DNA of 32,704 nucleotides from Myxococcaceae bacterium (GTDB lineage Bacteria; Myxococcota; Myxococcia; Myxococcales; Myxococcaceae): positions 1-32,704 of the forward strand of contig JAEUJP010000937.1 in NCBI GenBank assembly GCA_016793725.1. Direction: 5' to 3'. A model generated the notes under the pieces. The model made no database searches. It had not been told where the DNA came from and worked only from the letters and a program-made list of their open reading frames with translations. Shown here one piece after another: positions 15,532-26,223 of this stretch. How positions within the stretch are numbered: the first letter of the stretch is position 1; every line of letters begins with the position of its first letter. A program made the translations under genes and the position numbers.

Positions 15532-16386
15532 ATGCGTCAGCTCTCTGCGGCACTGGTCGCGCTCGTGGTGGTGGCGTGCCACGGCCAGGACGAATCGAAG
15601 AAGCGCACCCTCGACAAGCTCGAGAAGTCGAAGCAAGACAAGGCCGAGAAGCAGAAGAAAGACGCTGACGCCGATGCGAAGCGGTTCGCTCCGAAAGAGA
15701 GCGAGGCGGTGAAGCTGGGCTCGCCGTGGGACGACGGCAAGCTCATCACGAGCGACGGGCCGTGCCCCGAGGGCATCTGGGCGCTGTTCAAGGGTGACGC
15801 GCCGGGCGCAGACAAGGCCGAGAAGAAGGCGAACGAGGCGAAGCGGGCCGACCTGGTGCAAGACCTGAAGGCGCAGACGTTCATGGTGAAGCTGCGCTCC
15901 GACGGGGTGAAGCTGAAAGACTTCGATGCGCCGAAGGGCGAGTTCCCGCTCGAGGTGAACGGCAGCATCGAGTGCACCGACAGCTTCGGGCACGTGGCGC
16001 TCGCGTGGACGGCGGCGAAGGCGGGCAACCCGGGCAACTCGGCGGCGAAGCAGGACGCCGAGATTACGCAGAACTATTGGCTCGCGCCGCCCGTCACGTT
16101 CGCGATACCGATGAAGTCGATGTCGGAGGCGAAGGAGTGGGCGAACGCGAACCGCATCGGGCTGTCGGCGCGGGTGGTGTTCAAGCTCGGCAAGGTCGAG
16201 GTCGACAAGAAGCTGCACAAGGTGGCGAAGGTGACCGAGAAGGCGGCGGGCGAGACCATCAGCATCGGCGGCGGCACCGAAGACTGGGGTGCGGGCCGGC
16301 TGGTGCGGGTCGAGCTGGTGGGCCTCAGGGTCGCGACGGAAAAAGAGACGAAGCAGATCTTCGAGAAGAAGGGTGACGGCTCATGA
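15532..16386 (+). CDS. Lys-rich lipoprotein, function unknown
   Basis: A 284-residue putative lipoprotein. The signal MRQLSAALVALVVVAC ends at Cys16, and residues 20-60 are a highly charged Lys/Asp/Glu/Ala helix (KKRTLDKLEKSKQDKAEKQK). The rest looks beta-rich, with WDDGKLITSDGPCPEGIWALF, FPLEVNGSIECTDSFGHVALAW and GRLVRVELVGLRVATEKETK. No family is recognised. It starts 11 bp after the membrane protein. Its TGA at 16384-16386 lies within the first copy of the triplicated ATGATG start region of the next gene. Confidence 0.78.
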   Translation: MRQLSAALVALVVVACHGQDESKKRTLDKLEKSKQDKAEKQKKDADADAKRFAPKESEAVKLGSPWDDGKLITSDGPCPEGIWALFKGDAPGADKAEKKANEAKRADLVQDLKAQTFMVKLRSDGVKLKDFDAPKGEFPLEVNGSIECTDSFGHVALAWTAAKAGNPGNSAAKQDAEITQNYWLAPPVTFAIPMKSMSEAKEWANANRIGLSARVVFKLGKVEVDKKLHKVAKVTEKAAGETISIGGGTEDWGAGRLVRVELVGLRVATEKETKQIFEKKGDGS

Positions 16387-16428
16387 TGAAAGACGCTTCA
16401 TGATGAAAGACGCTTCATGATGAAAGAC
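16383..16428 (+). repeat. Tandem triplication of a 17-bp translation-start region
   Basis: ATGATGAAAGACGCTTC occurs at 16383-16399 and 16400-16416, then its first 12 bases again at 16417-16428, where the ferritin-like gene really starts. Because 17 is not a multiple of 3, each copy is in a different frame. Copies 1 and 2 each encode the mini-ORF MMKDAS-stop (16383-16403 and 16400-16420). Each stop overlaps the next ATG as ATGA, and copy 1 overlaps the stop of the upstream lipoprotein gene in the same way. The result is a relay of three ATGA junctions leading into the ferritin-like gene. Confidence 0.95.
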
Positions 16429-16959
16429 CTGGACACGAAGCGCACCTGCGACCTGCTCTCGCGCATCATGGAGTTCGAGCTCGCCGGCGTCGTGCGTTAC
16501 ACGCACTACTCGCTGATGGTCGCGGGGCCGAACCGCATTCCCATCGTCGCGTTCATGAAGGCGCAGGCGGGTGAGTCGCTCCTGCACGCGCAGCAGGCCG
16601 GCGAAATTCTGACCGGCCTCGGCGGGCACCCGACCGTTCGCATCGCGCCCATCAAAGAGAGCTTCAAGCACACGATGCGCGACATTCTCGAAGAGAGTCA
16701 GAGCCACGAGCAAGAAGCGCTCGACCTCTACAAGGCGCTGTTGCACGCGGTCGAAGACCGCAGCGTCTACCTCGAGGAGTTCGCCCGCACGCAGATTGGG
16801 CAGGAAGAGCTGCACGGCCTCGAGCTGCGCAAGATGTTGCGAGACATCGGCGTCGAGCACGAGTCAGCGCACCACCCCGTGCCCGCGCCGAAGCCCACCG
16901 CGGGCAAGCCGCTGCCGAAGGGCGTCACGTCGATTTCATCGGCGCGCAAGAAGCGCTGA
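16417..16959 (+). CDS. Ferritin-like / bacterioferritin family protein
   Basis: A 180-residue four-helix-bundle protein of the ferritin-like superfamily. Candidate iron ligands occur in the expected helices: Glu19/Glu21 in MEFELAGVVRYTHYS, Glu53 and His57 in AGESLLHAQQAGEIL, Glu and His in EESQSHEQEALDLYKALL, and Glu residues in RTQIGQEELHGLELRKML. The second helix has ExxxH rather than the usual ExxH, so the metal centre may differ. The last 35 residues are a Pro/Lys/Ser tail unlike classical bacterioferritin. Role: iron storage or peroxide detoxification by family. It closes the desaturase run, and its start is the third copy of the repeated ATGATGAAAGAC. Confidence 0.82.
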   Translation: MMKDLDTKRTCDLLSRIMEFELAGVVRYTHYSLMVAGPNRIPIVAFMKAQAGESLLHAQQAGEILTGLGGHPTVRIAPIKESFKHTMRDILEESQSHEQEALDLYKALLHAVEDRSVYLEEFARTQIGQEELHGLELRKMLRDIGVEHESAHHPVPAPKPTAGKPLPKGVTSISSARKKR

Positions 16960-17014
16960 CTGGAAGGGCCCACAGCTCTGCGATGAGCGGGCCCGGACAG
17001 CCAACGCGAGCGCC

Positions 17015-17089
17015 TTCGACTCCGCGCCATTCGACTCCGCGCCATTCGACTCCGCGTCATTCGACTCCGCGCCATTCGACTCCGCGCCT
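17015..17089. repeat. 15-bp minisatellite, five copies
   Basis: Five head-to-tail copies of TTCGACTCCGCGCCA start at 17015, 17030, 17045, 17060 and 17075. Copy 3 has T for C at its 13th base and copy 5 ends in T. It sits in the 159-bp gap between the ferritin-like gene and the convergent membrane-protein gene. Because 15 is divisible by 3 it stays open in several frames, but no start or domain supports coding. Likely a variable-number repeat. Confidence 0.95.
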
Positions 17090-17118
17090 TCGGCGCTCCG
17101 CTCAGGCCGAGCGGAGGC

Positions 17119-17595
17119 TCAACTGAAGGCGCTCTTCACCTCGGGCTTCGTGAGCGTGATGATCGCCCAGATGCCGATGGGTATGCCGATGCAGCAGCAG
17201 CAGTTCGAGCCGCACGGCAACATGGCGACGATGCAGGCCGCCAGCGCGACGGGCCAGTTCTTCAGCGCGCGCATCTGCAGGCCGCCGAAGATGACGAGGC
17301 CGGTGAACGCCAGGCCGACGATGCTCTGAAACACGCCCGAGCCCCGCGACGAGCCCTGCGCGGCCAGCATCTCTCGGAACTTCTCTTGCTGGTCGGGCGG
17401 CAGGCTGCTCATCAGCCCCTCGACCATCTTCATCGAGCCGCCGCTCGCGTCGCCCACCAGCCCCACGAGGAACAGCGCCGCGCCGAGGCCGCCCAAGATG
17501 ATGATGAACAGCGACGGCAGGTTCACCGCGTCTTTCGCCGCGCCGCTCGGAGCAGACGGAGCGGGCACTCCCATCGGTTGGCCAGTCGGGTTCAT
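17119..17595 (-). CDS. Hypothetical membrane protein with CCCC motif
   Basis: A 158-residue protein starting MNPTGQPMGVPAPSAPSGAA, with a disordered Pro/Gly N-terminus. Hydrophobic segments are LPSLFIIILGGLGAALFLVGLV, VFQSIVGLAFTGLVIFGGLQM and WPVALAACIVAMLPCGSNCC, running into IGIPIGIWAIITLTKPEVKSAF. The last block (four consecutive Cys followed by GIPIGIWAI and the KPEVKSAF ending) is a pattern of small membrane proteins in myxobacteria and planctomycetes, function unknown. Between helices 1 and 2 is a soluble loop (EGLMSSLPPDQQEKFREMLAAQ). ATG 17595 is chosen; a longer reading to 17730 lacks coding character. Divergent from the kinase operon with a 113-bp gap. Confidence 0.72.
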   Translation of the reverse strand: MNPTGQPMGVPAPSAPSGAAKDAVNLPSLFIIILGGLGAALFLVGLVGDASGGSMKMVEGLMSSLPPDQQEKFREMLAAQGSSRGSGVFQSIVGLAFTGLVIFGGLQMRALKNWPVALAACIVAMLPCGSNCCCCIGIPIGIWAIITLTKPEVKSAFS

Positions 17596-17708
17596 GGGCC
17601 GAAAGCGTACACCTACGTTCTCGCACCCCTCAGTCTTTTCGAAGGTGCGTGGGTGAAAGGCAGTACACTTTCGCGCGCTCCCGTTCACATTCGAGAGGTA
17701 CCCATTTC

Positions 17709-20834
<3,126 letters not shown>

Positions 20835-20847
20835 GGGAAAAACAAAC

Positions 20848-21975
20848 ATGCGCATCGGGTGCTGTGTGGTGTTGCTCACCGCCTCGTTCGCCTTCGCAGC
20901 TGCACCGAAGGCCAAACCCCAACCGAAGGTCGAGCCGAAGGTGGTCGAGCCGAGACCTCAGCCGCCTCCGCCCGAGCCAACCCCCACGCCCGTGCCCGCG
21001 CCCGAAGCGAAGCCCGCGCCGCGCGTCGAGCCGAAGGGCGGCCCGGCCGAGCAGAGCCTCGAAGAGGGCAAGCAGGGTGAGCGCCCGTGGGCCAAGGGCG
21101 TGAGCGACGCCGAGCAGCGCACGGCGCTCGCCCTGTTCAAAGACGGCAACACGGCCCTGAAAGAGCCGAACTTCCCCCGCGCGGTCGCGAAGTACCGCGA
21201 GGCGCTGGGGCACTGGGACCACCCGGCCATTCACTACAACCTTGCGCTCGCGCTCTTGAACCTCGACCAGCCCGTCGAGACGCACGAGGCGTTCGACCGC
21301 GCGCTGAAGTACGGGGCCGCGCCGCTCGACGCCGACAAGTTCGAGCAGGCGAACCGCTACAAGGCGCTGCTCGAGAAGCAGCTCGCCGGCGTCGACATTC
21401 GCTGCAACATGGAAGGCGCCACCGTGAAGCTCGACGGCAAGGTGCTCTACGTCGCGCCGGGCCGGTACACGGGGCTCACGACCGCGGGCCCACACTCGAT
21501 CGTCGCGACGAAAGAGGGCTACATCACGAACGAGCTCTCGCTGCCGCTGCCGGCCGGCGAGACGAAGGTGTTCGAGCTGAACCTCATGACCACCGATGAC
21601 CTCACCGAGTACAAACGCCTCTGGCCGCAGTACGTGCCGTACACGGTCATCGCCGCCGGCCTCGTCGTCGCGGTCGCGGGCCTCGGCATGCACTTCGGGT
21701 CGGGCAGCATGTACAAGTCGTTCGACGGCAACGTCAGCCAGTGCCAGCAAGACAACCCGTTCATGGGCGGGTGCCGGCTGACGCCCGAGCTCGCAGGCCA
21801 GCGCACGAGCGCCGACATTCTGCAGGGCACGGCCATCGCCGCGTACGTCGCGGGTGGCGTCGTCGCCGCCGTCGGCATCGTGCTGCTCTACCTGAACCGG
21901 CTGCAGCCCTACCGCATCACCGTCGGCGTCGGCCGCCAGGGCGCCGCCTCGACCTTCTCGTGGGAGTTTCCATGA
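20848..21975 (+). CDS. TPR and PEGA domain envelope protein
   Basis: A 375-residue exported protein. The signal peptide is MRIGCCVVLLTASFAFAAA. Residues 20-75 are a Pro/Glu/Lys linker. A TPR region (about 90-165) includes ALFKDGNTALKEPNFPRAVAKY and HYNLALALLNLDQPVETHEAFDRAL. A PEGA domain (about 180-250) has GATVKLDGKVLYVAPGRYTGLTTAGPHSIVATKEGY. Two membrane helices (about 264-283 and 324-350) flank a short Cys-containing loop (CQQDNPFMGGCR). It begins 13 bp after the kinase stop, with GGGGAAAAACAAAC as ribosome-binding leader, and its stop overlaps the next ATG (ATGA at 21972-21975). Probably a scaffold linking the inner-membrane kinase to the surface lipoprotein (inference). Confidence 0.88.
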   Translation: MRIGCCVVLLTASFAFAAAPKAKPQPKVEPKVVEPRPQPPPPEPTPTPVPAPEAKPAPRVEPKGGPAEQSLEEGKQGERPWAKGVSDAEQRTALALFKDGNTALKEPNFPRAVAKYREALGHWDHPAIHYNLALALLNLDQPVETHEAFDRALKYGAAPLDADKFEQANRYKALLEKQLAGVDIRCNMEGATVKLDGKVLYVAPGRYTGLTTAGPHSIVATKEGYITNELSLPLPAGETKVFELNLMTTDDLTEYKRLWPQYVPYTVIAAGLVVAVAGLGMHFGSGSMYKSFDGNVSQCQQDNPFMGGCRLTPELAGQRTSADILQGTAIAAYVAGGVVAAVGIVLLYLNRLQPYRITVGVGRQGAASTFSWEFP

Positions 21976-24900
21976 AGCGCTTGCAGTGGCTGTACGGCGC
22001 CGTGCTGCTGCTCGCGCTCGCGTCGTGCTTCAAGCCCGAGTCCGAGTCGTGCAGCAGCGGCATCATCTGCCCCGGCGGGTTTCGCTGCAGCCGCGACGGC
22101 AACTCGTGTGTGGTGAGCTCTGACCAGTGTGGCAACGGCCGCGTCGACGCGCTCGAGATGTGCGACGACGGCAACACGCTCGACGGCGACGGCTGCTCGA
22201 CCGACTGCAAGTCAGACGAGACGTGCGGCAACGGGGTGACCGACGACCACCTCGGCGAGGTGTGCGACGACGACAACACCGACGACGGCGACGGGTGCTC
22301 GGCGAACTGCAAGTCGAACGAACGCTGCGGCAACGGCACGGTCGACACGCGGGCGGCGGTGGCCGAGAAGTGCGACGACGGCAACACGCGCGACCGCGAC
22401 GGCTGCTCGGCGAACTGCCAGTCAGACGAGACGTGCGGCAACAACATCGTCGACATGACCGTGGGCGAGGTGTGCGACGACGGCAACCGCGACGCGGGCA
22501 TGGGGTGCTCGGCCGACTGCCGGTCGAACGAGTCGTGCGGCAACATGATTCTCGACTCGCCCATCGGCGAGCGGTGCGACGACGGCAACCGCGTGGGGGG
22601 CGATGGCTGCAGCGCGAACTGCCTGTCGACCGAGATCTGCGGCAACGACATCACCGACCTGCTGGCAGGCGAGGTGTGTGACGACGGCAACCGTGACGGC
22701 GGCGACGGCTGCAGCGTCGACTGCAAGAGCGACGAGCGCTGCGGCAACTTCATCACCGACCTGCTGGCCGGTGAGCTGTGCGACGACGGCAACCGCGACG
22801 GCGGCGACGGCTGCTCGTTCGACTGCCGCTCGAACGAGTCGTGCGGCAACGGCATCGCCGACCTGCTCGCGGGTGAAAAATGTGACGACGGCAACCGCGA
22901 CGGCGGTGACGGGTGCAGCGTCGACTGCCGGTCGAACGAGACGTGCGGCAACGGCGTGCGCGACGTGCTGTTCGTGACGACGCCCGAGGTCTGCGACGAC
23001 GGCAACACGACCGCGGGCGACGGCTGCTCGGCGAACTGCGGCTCGAACGAGACGTGCGGCAACAACGTGACCGACACCATCAAGGGCGAGGTCTGCGACG
23101 ACGGCAACACGATGAGCGGCGACGGCTGCGCGGGCGACTGCCGGTCGGGCGAGAGCTGCGGCGACGGCGTGGTGAACGCGGCGAACGGCGAGCAGTGCGA
23201 CGTGGTGGGCGGCATGAACACGGCCGAGTGCAACGGCACGGCGGCGGGCATGCTCTTGCGCTGCAAGGCGGCGCGGTGCGGTGACGGCTACACGAACGCG
23301 GCGGCGAGCGAGGCGTGCGACTCGAGCGGCGAGTCGAACGGCTGCAACTTCAACTGCACGCTGCCGTCGTGCGGCAACGGCATCGTGAACGTGAGCGCCG
23401 GGCTGCTCTGCAACACCGACGGCGGCGTCGACACGGCGGGCTGCAACGGCCTCGACGCGGGCGCGCTCTTGCGCTGCAAGCCTTCGCGCTGCGGCGACGG
23501 GTATCTGAACCTGGCGGCGAGCGAGACCTGCGACACGAGCGGCGAGTCGGCGACGTGCGACTCGAACTGCACGGCGGTGAGCTGCGGCGACGGCACGGTG
23601 AACGCGAGCGCGGGCGAGCAGTGCGACGTGACCGGCGGTGCAAACTCGGCGACGTGCAACGGCACGGGCGCGCCGATGGCGCTGCAGTGCAAGGCGGCGC
23701 GGTGCGGCGACGGGTACCACAACACCGCGACGACCGAAGCGTGCGACACGGGCGGCACGACGGCGCTGTGCGACGGCGACTGTACGGCGGTGGTGTGCGG
23801 CGACGGCTTCACGAACTCGCCTGCGGGTGAGCAGTGCGACTCGCCCGACGGTGGCGACACGGCGCTGTGCAACGGCCTGCTGGCGGGCGCGAGCCTGCGC
23901 TGCAAGGCGGCGCGGTGCGGTGACGGGTACCGCAACCCGCAGACGAGCGAGACGTGCGATACGGGCTCGACCACGGCGGCGTGCGACGGCGACTGCACGG
24001 CGGTGACGTGCGGCGACGGCTTCACGAACCCGGCGGCGGGTGAGCAGTGCGACAACAACGGCGGCGCCGACAACGCGACGTGCAACGGCAACACGGGCAT
24101 GCCGGTGGCGGCGCGGTGCAAGGTGCCGCGCTGCGGCGACAGCTACCTGAACACGTCGAACGGCGAGGCGTGCGACACGGGCGGCTCGTCGATGTCGTGC
24201 GACGGCGACTGCACGGCGGTGGCGTGCGGCGACGGGTTCGCGAACCTGCCGGCGGGCGAGCAGTGCGACGTGATGGGTGGGGCGAACTCGGCGACGTGCA
24301 ACGGCACGGCGGCGCCGATGGCGCTGCGGTGCAAGGCGCCGGTGTGCGGCGACGGCTACACGAACGGCGCGGCGGGCGAGACGTGCGACACGAGCGGCGA
24401 CTCGGCGAGCTGCGACGGCGACTGCTCGGCGGTGAGCTGCGGCGACGGGCGCGTGAACGGGCCGGCGGGCGAGCTGTGCGACAACTCGGGCGGCGCCGAC
24501 TCGATGACGTGCAACGGCAACACGGGTATGCCGGTGGCGGCGCGGTGCAAGACGCCGCGGTGCGGCGACAGCTACGTGAACACGTCGGCGGGTGAGACGT
24601 GCGACACGGGGGGCTCGTCGATGTCGTGCGACGGCGACTGCACGGCGGTGGCGTGCGGTGACGGGTTCATCAACACGGCGGTGGGTGAGCAGTGCGACAC
24701 GATGGGCGGAGCGGACTCGGCGACGTGCAACGGCAACACGGGCATGCCGGCGGCGCAGCGGTGCAAGGCGCCGCGGTGCGGCGACGGGTACCCGAACACG
24801 GCGGCGGGTGAGACGTGCGACACGGCGGGCGACTCGACGATGTGCGACGCGAACTGCACGTCGCGCGTGTGCGGCGATGGCTACCGGAACACGGCGGCGG

Positions 24901-25565
24901 GTGAGGCGTGCGACGACGGGAACATGGCGAACAACGACGGCTGCAGCTCGATGTGCACGGTCGAGGCGGGGTGGTCGTGTGGGCCCCCTGCGCCGAACCA
25001 GAGCGTGTGTACGCCCATCTGCGGCGACGGGCTGGTGCGCGGCGCCGAGGCGTGCGACGACCGGAACACGCTGGCGTGCGGTCTGTGCTCGGCGAGCTGC
25101 CGAGACCTGCAGCCGCTGTCGCAGGCGAGCGGGTTCATCATCGCGGTGGCGCCAGGCGACCTCGGGGGCACGACGGTGTTCACGGTGAGCGACGGCACGA
25201 ACACGGTCGACTTCGAGTTCGACATCGACGGCATGATTGAAGGTGGCGGCGACGTGCTGGTCGACGTGAACGGCGCCGTGACGGCTGCAGACGTGGCCGC
25301 AGCCATCGTCGATGCCATCAACGCGCCGACCACGACGCTCAACGTGACGGCCGGCAACGTCGCCGGCTCGGCGGTGGTGACTCTCACGAACGACAACGCG
25401 ACGGCGCTCGGCAACGTGGCCATCACCGACAACGTGCCGAACGTGGGCTTCGTGGTGTTCGGCATGGCGGGCGGCTCGGGGCGCGACTGCGCGGCGGCGA
25501 CGGGGTGCTCGGCGGGCAACGACTGCCGCAGCGGCACGTGCACGGCCGGCAACGTCTGTCAGTGA
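21972..25565 (+). CDS. Giant Cys-rich repeat lipoprotein (DUF4215 / Myxococcus Cys-rich repeats)
   Basis: A 1197-residue lipoprotein. The signal MKRLQWLYGAVLLLALASC has a lipobox (LASC). After a short Cys motif come 28 repeats beginning CGN/CGD: ten DUF4215-type units with CDDGN..GDGCS..C (22128-23156), eight alternating pairs of two further types (23157-24869), and two terminal units. A final domain (about residues 1046-1160) has FTVSDGTNTVDFEFD and AADVAAAIVDAIN, a beta-rich extracellular module, and the end is Cys-rich again. The repeats probably form a disulfide-stapled rod on the cell surface. It is coupled to the TPR/PEGA gene, and its stop overlaps the convergent gene's stop region by 7 bp. 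Function is unknown. Confidence 0.92.
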   Translation: MKRLQWLYGAVLLLALASCFKPESESCSSGIICPGGFRCSRDGNSCVVSSDQCGNGRVDALEMCDDGNTLDGDGCSTDCKSDETCGNGVTDDHLGEVCDDDNTDDGDGCSANCKSNERCGNGTVDTRAAVAEKCDDGNTRDRDGCSANCQSDETCGNNIVDMTVGEVCDDGNRDAGMGCSADCRSNESCGNMILDSPIGERCDDGNRVGGDGCSANCLSTEICGNDITDLLAGEVCDDGNRDGGDGCSVDCKSDERCGNFITDLLAGELCDDGNRDGGDGCSFDCRSNESCGNGIADLLAGEKCDDGNRDGGDGCSVDCRSNETCGNGVRDVLFVTTPEVCDDGNTTAGDGCSANCGSNETCGNNVTDTIKGEVCDDGNTMSGDGCAGDCRSGESCGDGVVNAANGEQCDVVGGMNTAECNGTAAGMLLRCKAARCGDGYTNAAASEACDSSGESNGCNFNCTLPSCGNGIVNVSAGLLCNTDGGVDTAGCNGLDAGALLRCKPSRCGDGYLNLAASETCDTSGESATCDSNCTAVSCGDGTVNASAGEQCDVTGGANSATCNGTGAPMALQCKAARCGDGYHNTATTEACDTGGTTALCDGDCTAVVCGDGFTNSPAGEQCDSPDGGDTALCNGLLAGASLRCKAARCGDGYRNPQTSETCDTGSTTAACDGDCTAVTCGDGFTNPAAGEQCDNNGGADNATCNGNTGMPVAARCKVPRCGDSYLNTSNGEACDTGGSSMSCDGDCTAVACGDGFANLPAGEQCDVMGGANSATCNGTAAPMALRCKAPVCGDGYTNGAAGETCDTSGDSASCDGDCSAVSCGDGRVNGPAGELCDNSGGADSMTCNGNTGMPVAARCKTPRCGDSYVNTSAGETCDTGGSSMSCDGDCTAVACGDGFINTAVGEQCDTMGGADSATCNGNTGMPAAQRCKAPRCGDGYPNTAAGETCDTAGDSTMCDANCTSRVCGDGYRNTAAGEACDDGNMANNDGCSSMCTVEAGWSCGPPAPNQSVCTPICGDGLVRGAEACDDRNTLACGLCSASCRDLQPLSQASGFIIAVAPGDLGGTTVFTVSDGTNTVDFEFDIDGMIEGGGDVLVDVNGAVTAADVAAAIVDAINAPTTTLNVTAGNVAGSAVVTLTNDNATALGNVAITDNVPNVGFVVFGMAGGSGRDCAAATGCSAGNDCRSGTCTAGNVCQ
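22128..23156 (+). repeat. Ten DUF4215-type Cys-rich repeats (coding)
   Basis: Each unit is about 32-38 residues: CGN-x-x-x-D..GE-x-CDDGN-x-x-x-GDGCS-x-x-C-x-S-x-E. The CDDGNRDGGDGCS core is identical at protein level in units 6, 7 and 8, pointing to recent local duplication there. Units 3 and 9 have small insertions before the CDDGN core. Unit 2 has CDDDN and unit 4 replaces GDGCS with GMGCS. Confidence 0.9.
23157..24869 (+). repeat. Eight alternating B/C Cys-rich repeat pairs (coding)
   Basis: B units read CGDG..N..AGEQCD..GG..(S/T)A.CNG.....LRCKA.R and C units CGDGY.N.AA.E.CDT.G....CDGDCTAV. They alternate strictly B-C eight times. Pairs ending near 24220 and 24650 are almost identical (CDTGGSSMSCDGDCTAVA in both), as are the NTGMPVAARCK segments, implying duplication of whole pairs. 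Confidence 0.9.
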
Positions 25566-26188
25566 TGGCGGGCGAACAGCTCGGGAAGAAAAAACGGCAG
25601 CGTGCCGTCCTCCTCGACGTTGTGCCGCTTCCACGCCTCGAGCTGGGCGCGCTTGAAGCGTGAGGCGAGCGTGACGAGCACGCGGCTGACGAAGCTGTTC
25701 GCGGTGCCGAGCCACATGGTGACGGTCATCTTCGTGCCGCCGGGCACGGCCTCGAACGTCTCGTGAAGCTCGAGCTGCAGGCCCGAGTTCTTCCCGCGCA
25801 GGCGAAAGCCGGTCTCGTCGAGCGAGAGCAGCTCGAACCACTGCTCGACGAGAAAGCGGCGCTGGGCGCCGAACGCCTCGACGAGGTGAAAGCGCACCGG
25901 GGCGACGACGGTGCCGTCGGGGCGGCGGCCGTGAATCTGGTGGTGAACGTGGTCTCTGGGGTGCCAGAGCCGGTACGCGAGCAGTCGCTGGCCCTGCCAG
26001 TCGAGCTGCTGGTCGAGCATCGAGATGAACCAGCGCAACATGGCGGGCGTGACCCCCTCGAGCACGGCGTGCTCGATCTTCACCTCGAGGCGGCCGTCGC
26101 CCAGGCGGCGCTCGGTGATGGTCGCGGTCTTCACGTCGCGCAGGGGCCACGCGACGGCCAACGGGGCGGGTATCTTCCACTCGGGCAT
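25559..26188 (-). CDS. DAPG hydrolase (PhlG)-like protein
   Basis: About 209 residues from ATG 26188 (MPEWKIPAPLAVAWPLRD); an ATG at 26224 would add 12 residues but collide with the divergent AraC start. The core TPAMLRWFISMLDQQ and YRLWHPRDHVHHQ follow the PhlG family (PF18089), zinc enzymes that cleave a C-C bond in 2,4-diacetylphloroglucinol; the HPRDH region holds a predicted zinc ligand. Other conserved-looking parts are VRFHLVEAFGAQ, LELHETFEAVPGGTKMTVTMWLG and RFKRAQLEAWKRHNVEED. The C-terminal Glu/His-containing segment may supply the remaining ligands. Substrate unknown. Divergent from the AraC regulator, which probably controls it. Confidence 0.62.
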   Translation of the reverse strand: MPEWKIPAPLAVAWPLRDVKTATITERRLGDGRLEVKIEHAVLEGVTPAMLRWFISMLDQQLDWQGQRLLAYRLWHPRDHVHHQIHGRRPDGTVVAPVRFHLVEAFGAQRRFLVEQWFELLSLDETGFRLRGKNSGLQLELHETFEAVPGGTKMTVTMWLGTANSFVSRVLVTLASRFKRAQLEAWKRHNVEEDGTLPFFLPELFARHH

Positions 26189-26223
26189 GACTCGCACGGT
26201 AGAGCCCGGGCGCAGTCGGGCCA

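Noticed and set aside
16767..17075. A minus-strand frame with repeated SRMARSRM peptide
   Set aside because: The repeat peptide arises from the 15-bp minisatellite; the rest is antisense to the ferritin-like gene.
17014..17090. The 15-bp direct repeats as a CRISPR array
   Set aside because: Copies are head to tail with no spacers and no cas genes nearby.
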